This document shows positions 26,192-34,791 of a DNA stretch of 48,780 nucleotides, piece by piece (the stretch's first letter is position 1; each line of letters starts with the position of its first letter). Origin of the DNA: Fidelibacterota bacterium (lineage in GTDB: Bacteria; Fidelibacterota; UBA8477; JABMPR01); contig JAIPJM010000019.1 of NCBI GenBank assembly GCA_021734255.1, positions 1-48,780 on the forward strand, read 5' to 3'. Below the pieces are notes generated by a model. That model was not told the DNA's origin and did no database searches. It saw only the letters and a list, made by a program, of their open reading frames with translations. Both the position numbers and the translations under genes were made by a program.

Positions 26192-26224
26192 GCGCCCCTT
26201 CAGAAATGTTGGGGCGCTTTTTTT
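26192..26224 (+). terminator. Rho-independent terminator after thioredoxin
   Basis: GCGCCCC (26192-26198) pairs with GGGGCGC (26211-26217) around a 12-nt loop, followed by seven T. It lies 24 bases after the thioredoxin stop codon and closes the operon. Confidence 0.9.
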
Positions 26225-26228
26225 ATCC

Positions 26229-26329
26229 GCCTCCGCGAGCCTGCAGTGTAGGGCCTTGGCGCAGACGGTACCCTGGTGCAGAGGCTGATAGAACGTAAGC
26301 GGGTTATGAATGGGACCCTGGGCAGGTCC
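26229..26329 (+). ncRNA. Candidate structured RNA between trxA and rnhB (unassigned)
   Basis: A GC-rich patch in an otherwise AT-rich gap, starting right after a terminator. Nested complementary pieces are GCCTC (26229-26233) with GAGGC (26281-26285), CTGCA (26241-26245) with TGCAG (26277-26281), and AGGG (26250-26253) with CCCT (26271-26274). A separate hairpin GGACC/GGTCC lies at 26313-26329. It does not carry the conserved blocks of RNase P RNA, tmRNA or 6S RNA. It may instead be an untranslated leader of the downstream gene. Confidence 0.25.
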
Positions 26330-26381
26330 AAAGGGATCCATATTCCACATAACACTTCAATCAATCTGAGATAAGCCTATA

Positions 26382-27362
26382 TTGATCGAAATGGCAGGAA
26401 CAACGCATTTGATCGGAAAAGTGATAGCAGGAGTCGATGAAGCAGGTCGGGGGCCCCTGGCTGGCCCTGTAGTCGCGGCTGCTGTGATCCTTGATCCTGA
26501 TAACACACCAGCGGGATTAAAAGATTCAAAACTATTATCCCCGAAAAGACGCACGGAATTAGCGAAACAGATCAGAGCGACGTCCAAAGCTGTAGGTATT
26601 GGTATGGTCCATGAGCAGGAGATCGATCGAACCAATATCCTGAGAGCGACATTGAAAGCCATGTTTCGAGCGATCGAGGATCTTGATATCAGGCCCGATC
26701 ATGTTCGGGTGGATGGTAATCGGCCAATTCCTGAGCTGAAGATCCAACAGGAGACGATCATTGGTGGGGACAAGAGTGTGACGGAGATCAGTGCAGCCAG
26801 TATTATTGCAAAAACGACCCGAGATCAGATGATGATCTCATACGATGTACTGTTTCCAGAGTATGGATTCAGCTCTCATAAAGGCTATGGTTCCCAGAAA
26901 CACATGGAAGCGCTTCGGGCGAAAGGGCGCTGTCCTATCCATAGAAGGAGCTTTTCCCCTGTGGCGCAGGCATCAAATGAGAACTATCAATACTTTCAGC
27001 GAGAATCTGCATATGGTCGGATGGGGGAAGTGATCGCCGGAATGTATCTGGTGCGTCATGGATACATTCTGATGGAGCACGGATTCCATGCCGGAAGAGA
27101 TGGTGAGATCGACCTCATCGTGACTGATGGTACCACCCTGTCATTCATTGAAGTAAAAAGTTTCGCTGGTAGACCAGATGATGAAGAAGCACTCGAACGT
27201 GTAACACTAGCCAAGCAGGATCAGATTGCTAGAGTGGCAGAGGCCTTTTTACAGAATGATACTATTCAGGAACAAGATTACAGGTTTGATATCATGACCG
27301 TAAATTTTTCTACACCCAAACCAGTGATCAAGCATTATGAGGAAGCATTTTTACCCATATAG
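26382..27362 (+). CDS. rnhB: RNase HII fused to a YraN (UPF0102) nuclease-like domain
   Basis: 326 residues. Residues about 10-205 are RNase HII: the active-site block GVDEAGRGPLAGPVV (D19, E20), RVDGNRP and ASIIAKTTRDQMM. This enzyme nicks RNA in RNA-DNA hybrids and starts ribonucleotide removal. Residues about 210-326 are YraN/UPF0102, a PD-(D/E)xK-fold domain, with GEVIAGMYLVRHGY, GEIDLIV and SFIEVKSF holding the usual E, D and ExK positions. Separate rnhB and yraN genes are adjacent in many bacteria; here one chain holds both, with no stop or frameshift between. The start is uncertain: TTG 26382 or ATG 26391; neither has a strong ribosome site. Confidence 0.9.
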   Translation: MIEMAGTTHLIGKVIAGVDEAGRGPLAGPVVAAAVILDPDNTPAGLKDSKLLSPKRRTELAKQIRATSKAVGIGMVHEQEIDRTNILRATLKAMFRAIEDLDIRPDHVRVDGNRPIPELKIQQETIIGGDKSVTEISAASIIAKTTRDQMMISYDVLFPEYGFSSHKGYGSQKHMEALRAKGRCPIHRRSFSPVAQASNENYQYFQRESAYGRMGEVIAGMYLVRHGYILMEHGFHAGRDGEIDLIVTDGTTLSFIEVKSFAGRPDDEEALERVTLAKQDQIARVAEAFLQNDTIQEQDYRFDIMTVNFSTPKPVIKHYEEAFLPI

Positions 27363-27373
27363 GAGCATATGAC

Positions 27374-29080
27374 ATGATTTTTTTACGACATATAACCGTT
27401 CTGATCACTCTGGTAGGGCTTGCTTATGCTGCTTACCCTGCGGTCTATGGTGAAAATGGGGTAGTCGTCGCCCGGGACCTGCATGCCTGTGAAGCAGGGG
27501 TTTCAATACTGAAAGCAGGCGGAAATGCCGTTGATGCCGCGATTGCCGTGAGCTATGCGCTGGCCGTAACACATCCCCAGGCAGGTAATATTGGTGGCGG
27601 CGGGTTCATGGTTATCCAGATGGCCGATGGCAGACGGTCGGCAATAGATTACCGCGAAATGGCTCCCTCAGCATCTGATCGGGACATGTTCCTGGATGAT
27701 TCCGGCCGTGTCATGACCTCGCGCTCGCGGATAGGGGGGCTGGCAAATGGTGTACCTGGAACAGTGGCAGGAATGGAGCTGGCATTGGACACTTACGGCA
27801 CGTTGAGCCGTCGTAAACTGATGAATCCAGCGATCAAACTTGCCAGTAGAGGTTTCGATGTTTCCTATGGCCTGGCTTCTTCGCTCAGGACTTTGGATCG
27901 TTCTGCTAGACAGTTTCCCGAAACCAGGCGAGTGTTTTGCCGTAATGGCGATACTTACCAGCCGGGGGAGCGTTTCAAACAACCTGATCTGGCCAAAACC
28001 TTAAAACTCATTAGACGCAAGGGTCCGGATGGATTTTACCAGGGGAAAGTGGCTCAGGCGCTTGTGGAGACCAACAATAGTCATGGTGGGATCATCAGCC
28101 TGGAAGATATGGCGAATTACAAAGCAGTCATGCGTGAGCCTGTCGTTGGAAATTACCGCGGATTCGAGATCCTGTCGATGCCACCGCCCAGTTCGGGGGG
28201 CATTGCCCTGATATCCATGCTCAATATGCTGGAATTATCAGATTTTGACAGCATTTCCTGGCATTCAGCTGAACACATACACTTGCTGTCCGAAGTTGAA
28301 AAGCGGGCGTACGCGGATCGCAGTGCCTGGCTCGGTGACGCTGATTATTTTGATGTACCGCAGGAACAATTGATCTCCAAGGATTATGCAACACAACGGA
28401 TGGCCACCTTCTCTGCCGAAATAGCTACTCCGGCTGATTCGATTAACCCACTGAATGATAAAGAGTTAAGAGATATCAATAAAGCACCATATGAGAGCGA
28501 AGAGACCACCCACTTTTCGGTCGTCGATAAGTGGGGAAATGCGGTGAGCGTCACCACCACACTGAATTGGTCCTTCGGATCCAAGGTCACGGTTAAAGGC
28601 TTTGGTTTTCTGTTAAATAATGAGATGGACGATTTTAGTTCCAAGCCCGGTGTACCCAACTCGTTTGGACTATTGGGCGCTGAGGCAAATGCTGTGGAAC
28701 CGGGGAAACGCATGTTGTCCAGCATGACCCCTACGATCATCAATCAAGAGGGTGAGGTGAAAATGGTAGTGGGAGCTCCCGGTGGCTCAACCATCATCAC
28801 CACCGTGCTACAGACGATCCACAATGTCATTGATTATGATATGGATCTGCAAAATGCTATCAATGCGCCACGTTTTCACCACCAATGGCATCCAGACACC
28901 ATCTTTTATGCTTTTGGGGCGCTCAATCAGGATACGAGTGACAAGCTGGAAGCACTGGGATACACCCTGGAACGCCGGTCAAGCTATGGTGAGGTGAATG
29001 CCATCATCAGGGACAAACGCTTTGGCGGTTGGATCGGTGCTCCAGATTACAGGCGTTCTGCCCATGCGCTGGCTTATTGA
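27374..29080 (+). CDS. ggt: Gamma-glutamyltransferase
   Basis: 568 residues, full length for the family. A signal peptide (FLRHITVLITLVGLAYA) sends it to the periplasm. GNIGGGGFMV, the self-processing site with nucleophile T378 in ESEETTHFSVVD, and SSMTPTI followed by APGGSTIITTV are family motifs. The proenzyme cuts itself before T378 into large and small subunits, then transfers gamma-glutamyl groups from glutathione or hydrolyses them. The ATG has AGGAG 8 bases upstream and lies 11 bases after the RNase HII/YraN gene. Confidence 0.95.
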   Translation: MIFLRHITVLITLVGLAYAAYPAVYGENGVVVARDLHACEAGVSILKAGGNAVDAAIAVSYALAVTHPQAGNIGGGGFMVIQMADGRRSAIDYREMAPSASDRDMFLDDSGRVMTSRSRIGGLANGVPGTVAGMELALDTYGTLSRRKLMNPAIKLASRGFDVSYGLASSLRTLDRSARQFPETRRVFCRNGDTYQPGERFKQPDLAKTLKLIRRKGPDGFYQGKVAQALVETNNSHGGIISLEDMANYKAVMREPVVGNYRGFEILSMPPPSSGGIALISMLNMLELSDFDSISWHSAEHIHLLSEVEKRAYADRSAWLGDADYFDVPQEQLISKDYATQRMATFSAEIATPADSINPLNDKELRDINKAPYESEETTHFSVVDKWGNAVSVTTTLNWSFGSKVTVKGFGFLLNNEMDDFSSKPGVPNSFGLLGAEANAVEPGKRMLSSMTPTIINQEGEVKMVVGAPGGSTIITTVLQTIHNVIDYDMDLQNAINAPRFHHQWHPDTIFYAFGALNQDTSDKLEALGYTLERRSSYGEVNAIIRDKRFGGWIGAPDYRRSAHALAY

Positions 29081-29178
29081 TGTTCACTGAAAAACTCATG
29101 AACATTAACTGGAAAAACAAGTTGAATGGGTGTTTGCCACGTTGATATTGTGTGCGAAGTTGATGAGGAGAGCATGCC

Positions 29179-30075
29179 GTGAGTGAGAAAGAGAAACAAG
29201 CCAAAAAATCGAGACGAGGCAGTGCCTTTCGTGGTCTACTGCACATTGTTGTTTCCGTTTTGATCCTGCGGGCCACCGTGATCGAAGCGTATAACGTCCC
29301 GACTGGCTCCATGGAGACGACGATCAAAATAGGTGATTTTATTCTGGGCAACAAATTTGTCTACGGCATCAGAACCCCTGATTGGCTGGGGATACCCTGG
29401 ACCAATATCGGCTTTACCGTACCTTACTACCGACTTCCAGGGTTCGAGCAACCCAAAACCGGGGATGTGGTCATTTTCCGCTACCCCAACGACGATTGGC
29501 CTGCCAACCAGATCGGTCCATTCGACCCCAGTTTGAATTACATTAAACGCTGTATCGCCGGCCCTGGACAAACCCTTGCTATTCGGGAGAAGGATGTTTT
29601 TGTTGATGGCGTTGAATTCCCTTTACCTGAGGATGGGAGAGCTTCAAAACTCACTATGTATGACGAGGATTATGTAGAACGTAATATTTTCCCCAGCGGA
29701 TACGGGAACAGGGACCACTTTGGACCGCTTACCGTGCCCGCCGAGGGGGATACACTTGACTTCTCCACGGATAATCTGCAGCTGGCTGCAAATGTCATTT
29801 CTCTGGAGGGACATGAAGTTCGCGTGAGCACTACTGGCCAGGTAAGAGTAGATGGTGAATTTGTGGATCACTACGTTTGCGAACAAAATCACTACTTCAT
29901 GATGGGGGATAATCGGGATAACTCCCACGATAGTCGCTACTGGGGACTGGTTCCTGAATCGAACATTATCGGTGAAGCCTTGATAACCTATTTAAGCTGG
30001 GAGCAGACAGAACCCAACCTGCTGAAACGCATTTTCAAGATCAGACCCAGCAGAATGTTCAGGCTGATTGATTGA
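29179..30075 (+). CDS. lepB: Signal peptidase I
   Basis: 298 residues. After a short basic tail, one membrane helix (LLHIVVSVLILRATVIEAY) leads to the catalytic Ser44 in NVPTGSMETTI. The general base is K123 in YIKRCIAGPG, and the conserved box MMGDNRDNSHDSRYWG follows near residue 240. It removes signal peptides from exported proteins at the inner membrane, so it would process the many exported proteins in the left part of this window. The start is GTG, with GAGGAG about 10 bases upstream. A large insert between the Lys box and the last box is common in this family. Confidence 0.95.
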   Translation: MSEKEKQAKKSRRGSAFRGLLHIVVSVLILRATVIEAYNVPTGSMETTIKIGDFILGNKFVYGIRTPDWLGIPWTNIGFTVPYYRLPGFEQPKTGDVVIFRYPNDDWPANQIGPFDPSLNYIKRCIAGPGQTLAIREKDVFVDGVEFPLPEDGRASKLTMYDEDYVERNIFPSGYGNRDHFGPLTVPAEGDTLDFSTDNLQLAANVISLEGHEVRVSTTGQVRVDGEFVDHYVCEQNHYFMMGDNRDNSHDSRYWGLVPESNIIGEALITYLSWEQTEPNLLKRIFKIRPSRMFRLID

Positions 30076-30088
30076 GAGCTGGCCACTC

Positions 30089-30602
30089 GAAACTGGAAAC
30101 GTGAGACCCAACAATTGGTCAGGCGCCAGTCTTACTAATAAAACTATTCAATTTCGGTCCCAGCACATCGGTGATATTTTGAATATCAATCTTTTCTTCC
30201 TCCGATATTAATCTTCGTCGATACGCCTTTCTCAACCAGGCTTTTGTTTCCTCGAACGACCCTCGTGAGTATCGGTAAAATCGTTTTTTGTCAGCAAAGC
30301 TATAACGACCGAATCCTTCAGCCAAATTCGCACTAATACTATCAGCGGATCTGATCATCTGGTAACCCATTGTTTGTTTTGCTTTTCGATCCCAGGTGTC
30401 GAACATTGTCCAAATGCGATCAGACAATTGCTCAGATAGGATGTACACATCATACGAATAGATTTCTTTCATCTTTAAATCCGTTTTTTGGTTTGGGGGA
30501 GTTGTTATTACCGTGTAAAAAATCTATCTAATGGCGACATTTGGCAAGGGAAATAAATTTCTAATATCAGGTGTATCTCATTTTATTCCAGTCTCCAGTT
30601 TC
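30089..30602. repeat. Inverted flanking repeats around the IVP gene
   Basis: GAAACTGGAAAC at 30089-30100 and GTCTCCAGTTTC at 30591-30602 are inverted copies (11 of 12 bases complementary), one on each side of the minus-strand four-helix-bundle gene. They suggest that the gene and its flanks form one inserted unit of about 550 bp between lepB and alaS. No transposase is present. Confidence 0.45.
30119..30472 (-). CDS. Four-helix-bundle protein (23S rRNA intervening-sequence protein family)
   Basis: 117 residues. The pattern MKEIYSYDVYILSEQLSDRI, then MIRSADSISANLAEGFGR, then KRFYRYSRGSFEETKAWL is that of the IVP/four-helix-bundle family. These were first described inside intervening sequences of 23S rRNA genes; related genes are also found elsewhere, and the related Avd protein serves in diversity-generating retroelements. 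No reverse transcriptase or template repeat is present here. The gene is opposite in strand to its neighbours lepB and alaS. The proteins form basic pentameric barrels that bind nucleic acid; the role here is unknown. Confidence 0.85.
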   Translation of the reverse strand: MKEIYSYDVYILSEQLSDRIWTMFDTWDRKAKQTMGYQMIRSADSISANLAEGFGRYSFADKKRFYRYSRGSFEETKAWLRKAYRRRLISEEEKIDIQNITDVLGPKLNSFISKTGA

Positions 30603-30636
30603 TAGTCTCCAGTCTCCAGTCTTTAGTTTCTAGTTT
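30588..30636. repeat. Seven-base tandem repeat
   Basis: Seven consecutive 7-bp units of form YYAGTYT (CCAGTCT, CCAGTTT, CTAGTCT, CCAGTCT, CCAGTCT, TTAGTTT, CTAGTTT) lie between the IVP gene and alaS. Heptamer arrays can change copy number by slippage. It forms the right flank of the possible IVP unit. Confidence 0.85.
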
Positions 30637-30745
30637 TCCCCTGCAATCCACTCTTCCTTTTTACTATGTCGCTGACTATAATAGTCGGTTCTTTACAAAC
30701 AGACTTATTAACATTTAAGTATTATAGATAACCCGCTGAGGCCCA

Positions 30746-33361
30746 ATGACATCACAGGATATTAGAAAACAATTTATACAGTTTTTCGAAGAGCGCGATC
30801 ACAAGTTTGTGCGTAGCGCTGGTGTGGTTCCTTTAGATGACCCAACGCTTTTGTTTACGAATGCTGGTATGAATCAGTTCAAAGGCATTTTTCTGGAAAC
30901 AGAGTCCAGGAACTACAAACGCGCTGTGAACTCGCAAAAATGTATCCGTGTAAGTGGTAAGCACAATGATCTGGAAGAGGTCGGGAGAGATACCTATCAT
31001 CACACCTTTTTTGAGATGCTGGGGAATTGGAGTTTTGGTGATTATTACAAGGAGGATGCGATTAAGTGGGCCTGGGAACTCTTCACAGAAGTGTGGAAGA
31101 TTCCCAAGGATAAACTCTATGCAACTGTTTATAAAGATGATTACGAAGCATTTGAACTTTGGGAGCGTGTGACAGATATCCCCAAAGACCATATCCTCCG
31201 ATTTGGAGATAAAGATAATTTCTGGGAAATGGGCGAGACCGGACCCTGTGGTCCCTGCTCTGAACTGCATGTAGATATTGGCGGTGATGAGGATATTCAT
31301 GGTTCCCATCCTGAGTTGGGTGTCAATACTGACAACCCGCGCTTTATGGAACTGTGGAATCTGGTATTCATTCAGAACAATCGCGATGTAGAAGGCAATC
31401 TGAGCGATCTGCCGAATAAACACGTTGACACTGGCGCTGGTCTGGAGCGCATCGTTGCCTACTTACAGGGGAAAGACAGTAATTACGATACTGATTTATT
31501 TACACCCATCCTGGATAAGATCTCCGAGTTCACAGGTAAAGCTTATGACCCAGGAGATGCTGGTGTTACCCACCGTGTGATCGCTGACCATATCCGAATG
31601 CTGACCTTTTCCATATCAGACGGAGCATTACCCTCTAATGATGGTCGCGGCTATGTTCTAAGACGGATCCTGCGCAGGGCCGCCCGCTTCGGACGGAATC
31701 TGGGTATGGACAGTGCTTTTATCTACCAACTGGTGCCCACAGTTGTGGATGTCATGGGAGATGCTTATCCGGAATTAAAGGAGCGCATCCCTTTTATCCA
31801 GAAAGTGATCAAATCAGAAGAGGATTCTTTCAGTAAGACTCTGGACCGGGGCTTACAGATATTTTCAGGGATCGTTGATGAGACGACAGCAGAAAAACGC
31901 AAGACGATCTCAGGTGAACATGTCTTCAAGCTCTATGATACCTATGGGTTTCCAGCTGATCTGACCAATCTCATGGCCGAAGAGATGGGCCTGGAGGCTG
32001 ATCTTGAGGGTTTTGAGCAGCACATGGCTGAGCAACGCGCGAAAGCCCGTCAATCAAAACAATTCAAGCAAGTCAATGATTCTGACGATGAGTGGACCGT
32101 TCTTCAGGATGACAAACATTCAGAGTTCTTTGGCTACACCCACGCTCACATGGATACGAGTATTGCCAGATACCAGATAAATGGGGAGGATATATTCATC
32201 GTTCTACGAAAAACACCCTTTTATGCAGAGAGTGGTGGGCAGGTAGGCGATACGGGTAAGATATTCAATGCGGGAATGGAGCTCCGGGTACTTGATACCA
32301 AACGCTCAGGCGATACGATCATTCATGAGACAAAGCTGGTCTCCGGTGAATTCAATGAGGAACCGGTGATAGCTGAGATCGATGTGGAGCGGAGAAACCG
32401 CATTATCAGAAACCATAGCGCTACCCATCTTTTGAATGCAGCTCTTAGAAACATTCTGGGTGACCATGTTAAACAGGCTGGCTCGTTGGTAAACGAAGAT
32501 CACCTGCGCTTTGACTTCAATCATTTTGAGAAAATGACGCCGGAGGAGATCACACAGGTGGAAGAAGCGGTCAATGCCCAGATCCGCCGTAATGAAAGCG
32601 CTGATATTCGTATACAGGATTTTGACTCAGCCAAAGCTGAAGGGGCGCTGGCCTTTTTCGGTGAAAAATATGGTGATGAAGTGCGCACGGTGAAATTTGG
32701 TGAATTCAGCCACGAGCTCTGCGGCGGGGCACATGTATCCGCAACCGGTGATATTGGCTTCTTCAGAATTGAGTCGGAGTCCGCTATTGCCGCAGGCGTG
32801 CGCAGGATAGAAGCAGTCACAGGCATAACTGCAGAAGAGTATACACGCAGGGAAAGAGCGGTTATTTCAGATTTAAAGCATCTGCTCAATGTGGATGGTA
32901 GCGATCTGAACGATCGGGTACGATCGCTCCTCAAAGAGAAGAAGGATCTGGAGAAAGAGTTGAAGGCTTTGTCCTTCGATCAAGCGGCAGCATCCATGGA
33001 CGAGCTCCTGGATAATGCCAGGCAAATACACGGGATCAAAACATTAAGTAGTATGGTAGAAACGCCTGATACAGAGGGACTTAAGGATCTTGGTTCAGAA
33101 TTGATCAGGCAGCTTAGATCTGGTGTGGGTATTCTTGGAGCCATCATTGATGATGCACCTTATGTCGTCTGTGTTGTGTCTGAGGATGTTATCGCCCAGA
33201 AAAAGCTGAAAGCCGGAGAAATTGTCCGTGAATTGGGCAAGCGTCTTGGCGGTGGTGGTGGTGGCAAACCGCATATGGCAACGGCGGGTGGCAAGGATGC
33301 CGCGGCTTTGCCTGCTGTTCTTGATGATGCATATGATTTGATAGGGGAAATGCTGGCATGA
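30746..33361 (+). CDS. alaS: Alanyl-tRNA synthetase
   Basis: 871 residues, the family's usual length. The N-terminal class II catalytic core has FTNAGMNQFKGIFL and NWSFGDYYKEDAIKWAWELF. The editing domain has the zinc site NHSATHLLNAALR and CGGAHVSATGDIGFF, and the C-terminal DHHA1 region ends with GGGGGGKPHMATAGGKD. It charges tRNA-Ala and clears mischarged Ser or Gly. The ATG has GAGG 5 bases upstream. It begins an operon: its stop overlaps the start of gcvPB (ATGA). Confidence 0.97.
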   Translation: MTSQDIRKQFIQFFEERDHKFVRSAGVVPLDDPTLLFTNAGMNQFKGIFLETESRNYKRAVNSQKCIRVSGKHNDLEEVGRDTYHHTFFEMLGNWSFGDYYKEDAIKWAWELFTEVWKIPKDKLYATVYKDDYEAFELWERVTDIPKDHILRFGDKDNFWEMGETGPCGPCSELHVDIGGDEDIHGSHPELGVNTDNPRFMELWNLVFIQNNRDVEGNLSDLPNKHVDTGAGLERIVAYLQGKDSNYDTDLFTPILDKISEFTGKAYDPGDAGVTHRVIADHIRMLTFSISDGALPSNDGRGYVLRRILRRAARFGRNLGMDSAFIYQLVPTVVDVMGDAYPELKERIPFIQKVIKSEEDSFSKTLDRGLQIFSGIVDETTAEKRKTISGEHVFKLYDTYGFPADLTNLMAEEMGLEADLEGFEQHMAEQRAKARQSKQFKQVNDSDDEWTVLQDDKHSEFFGYTHAHMDTSIARYQINGEDIFIVLRKTPFYAESGGQVGDTGKIFNAGMELRVLDTKRSGDTIIHETKLVSGEFNEEPVIAEIDVERRNRIIRNHSATHLLNAALRNILGDHVKQAGSLVNEDHLRFDFNHFEKMTPEEITQVEEAVNAQIRRNESADIRIQDFDSAKAEGALAFFGEKYGDEVRTVKFGEFSHELCGGAHVSATGDIGFFRIESESAIAAGVRRIEAVTGITAEEYTRRERAVISDLKHLLNVDGSDLNDRVRSLLKEKKDLEKELKALSFDQAAASMDELLDNARQIHGIKTLSSMVETPDTEGLKDLGSELIRQLRSGVGILGAIIDDAPYVVCVVSEDVIAQKKLKAGEIVRELGKRLGGGGGGKPHMATAGGKDAAALPAVLDDAYDLIGEMLA

Positions 33362-34791
33362 CAAGCAAATTGATCATTGAACGAAGCACGGAAGGACATC
33401 TGGCAACGTCAATTCCTGCTCTGGATGTCCCTGAAAAGCCACTGAGTGAGCTCATACCACCCAAATATTTGCGAGATGAAGAACCACGCCTGCCGCAGGT
33501 TTCAGAACCTGAATTGGTACGACACTATATCGGCCTATCTGCCAAGAATCACCACGTGGATAAGGACCTGTACCCCCTGGGTTCTTGCACGATGAAGTAC
33601 AATCCGAAGATCAACGATTGGACAGCATCCGCATTTTCAGAGATCCATCCTTATCAGCCTGAGCAGGTGAGCCAGGGGATGCTGCAGATATATTTTGAAC
33701 TGGAACAGCAGCTTTGCGCCATTACTGGCATGGATGCCTTTACGCTCCAGCCTGCAGCTGGATCGCAGGGTGAACTGGTGGGTGTGCTCCTCATGAAGAA
33801 ATATCATGAGATGCAGGGGAATGTGAAGGATACGATCCTTATACCAGAAGCCGCCCATGGTACCAATCCAGCATCAGTAGCCATGGCCGGCTATAAAGTG
33901 GTTGAGATCAAAAGTGATTCAGAAGGCCTGGTAGACCTGGTCGATTTTGAGTCAAAGATCAATGATAGTACGGCTGGATTCATGCTTACCAATCCCAATA
34001 CCCTGGGATTATTCGAGAAAAATATTGAGAAGATCGCCGCACTCATTCATGATGTGGATGGCTTGATGTACATGGACGGTGCAAATATGAACGCCATGCT
34101 GGGGATAGCGAGGCCAGCTGATCTGGGCTTTGATATCACCCATTTGAATTTGCATAAAACCTTTTCAACTCCCCATGGTGGCGGCGGTCCTGGAGCGGGC
34201 CCCATCGGTGTGGTGGAGAAATTGATCAAGTTTCTTCCCAGTCCACGTGTGAAGCAGGTAAATGAGCAGTATGAACTGGTGTTTGACCTACCCCATAGCA
34301 TCGGCAGGGTGCATGGATTTTACGGAAATTTTGGAATATTGATCCGCGCCTGGACCTACATCCGCATGTTGGGTGCTGATGGACTGAAAGAGATCTCAAA
34401 GGTGGCGATCATTAATGCCAATTATCTCATGCATAAGCTGAAGGATGTCTTTGAACTCGCCTATGATAAGACCTGTATGCATGAATTCGTGCTTTCAGCT
34501 CAAAAGCAGAAGAAACAGGGGGTGAACGCCCTCCAGATAGCCAAACGTTTGCTTGATTTCGGTTTTCACTCACCGACCATGTACTTCCCATTGATCGTGA
34601 AAGAAGCCCTGATGATCGAGCCGACTGAGAGTGAGACCAAAGAAACCCTGGATCGTTTTGTAGAGGTGATGACCCGGATCGCCAGGGAGGTTGAGACAGA
34701 CCCTGATATCTTGAATACTGCACCGCATACAACACCAGTTGGTCGTGTTGACGAGACTCGTGCAAACCGTATTTTGAATGTGAGATGGTAA
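33358..34791 (+). CDS. gcvPB: Glycine dehydrogenase (decarboxylating) subunit 2
   Basis: 477 residues, the C-terminal half of glycine cleavage P-protein in the two-subunit form. PLGSCTMKYNPK, the pyridoxal-phosphate Lys267 in HLNLHKTFSTPHGGGGPG, and SIGRVHGFYGNFGILIRAW are typical. With subunit 1 (gcvPA) it decarboxylates glycine and passes the aminomethyl group to the H-protein lipoamide. gcvPA, gcvT and gcvH are not in the window, so the system must be split. The start overlaps the alaS stop (ATGA), giving translational coupling. Confidence 0.97.
   Translation: MTSKLIIERSTEGHLATSIPALDVPEKPLSELIPPKYLRDEEPRLPQVSEPELVRHYIGLSAKNHHVDKDLYPLGSCTMKYNPKINDWTASAFSEIHPYQPEQVSQGMLQIYFELEQQLCAITGMDAFTLQPAAGSQGELVGVLLMKKYHEMQGNVKDTILIPEAAHGTNPASVAMAGYKVVEIKSDSEGLVDLVDFESKINDSTAGFMLTNPNTLGLFEKNIEKIAALIHDVDGLMYMDGANMNAMLGIARPADLGFDITHLNLHKTFSTPHGGGGPGAGPIGVVEKLIKFLPSPRVKQVNEQYELVFDLPHSIGRVHGFYGNFGILIRAWTYIRMLGADGLKEISKVAIINANYLMHKLKDVFELAYDKTCMHEFVLSAQKQKKQGVNALQIAKRLLDFGFHSPTMYFPLIVKEALMIEPTESETKETLDRFVEVMTRIAREVETDPDILNTAPHTTPVGRVDETRANRILNVRW

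Noticed and set aside
26225..26381. RNase P RNA, tmRNA or 6S RNA in the trxA-rnhB gap
   Set aside because: The gap is too short or lacks the conserved blocks of each class.
30119..30472. Diversity-generating retroelement (Avd-like gene)
   Set aside because: No reverse transcriptase, template repeat or variable repeat is nearby; the gene fits the IVP family.
30588..30636. CRISPR array
   Set aside because: The units are 7 bp in direct tandem with no spacers, and there are no cas genes.
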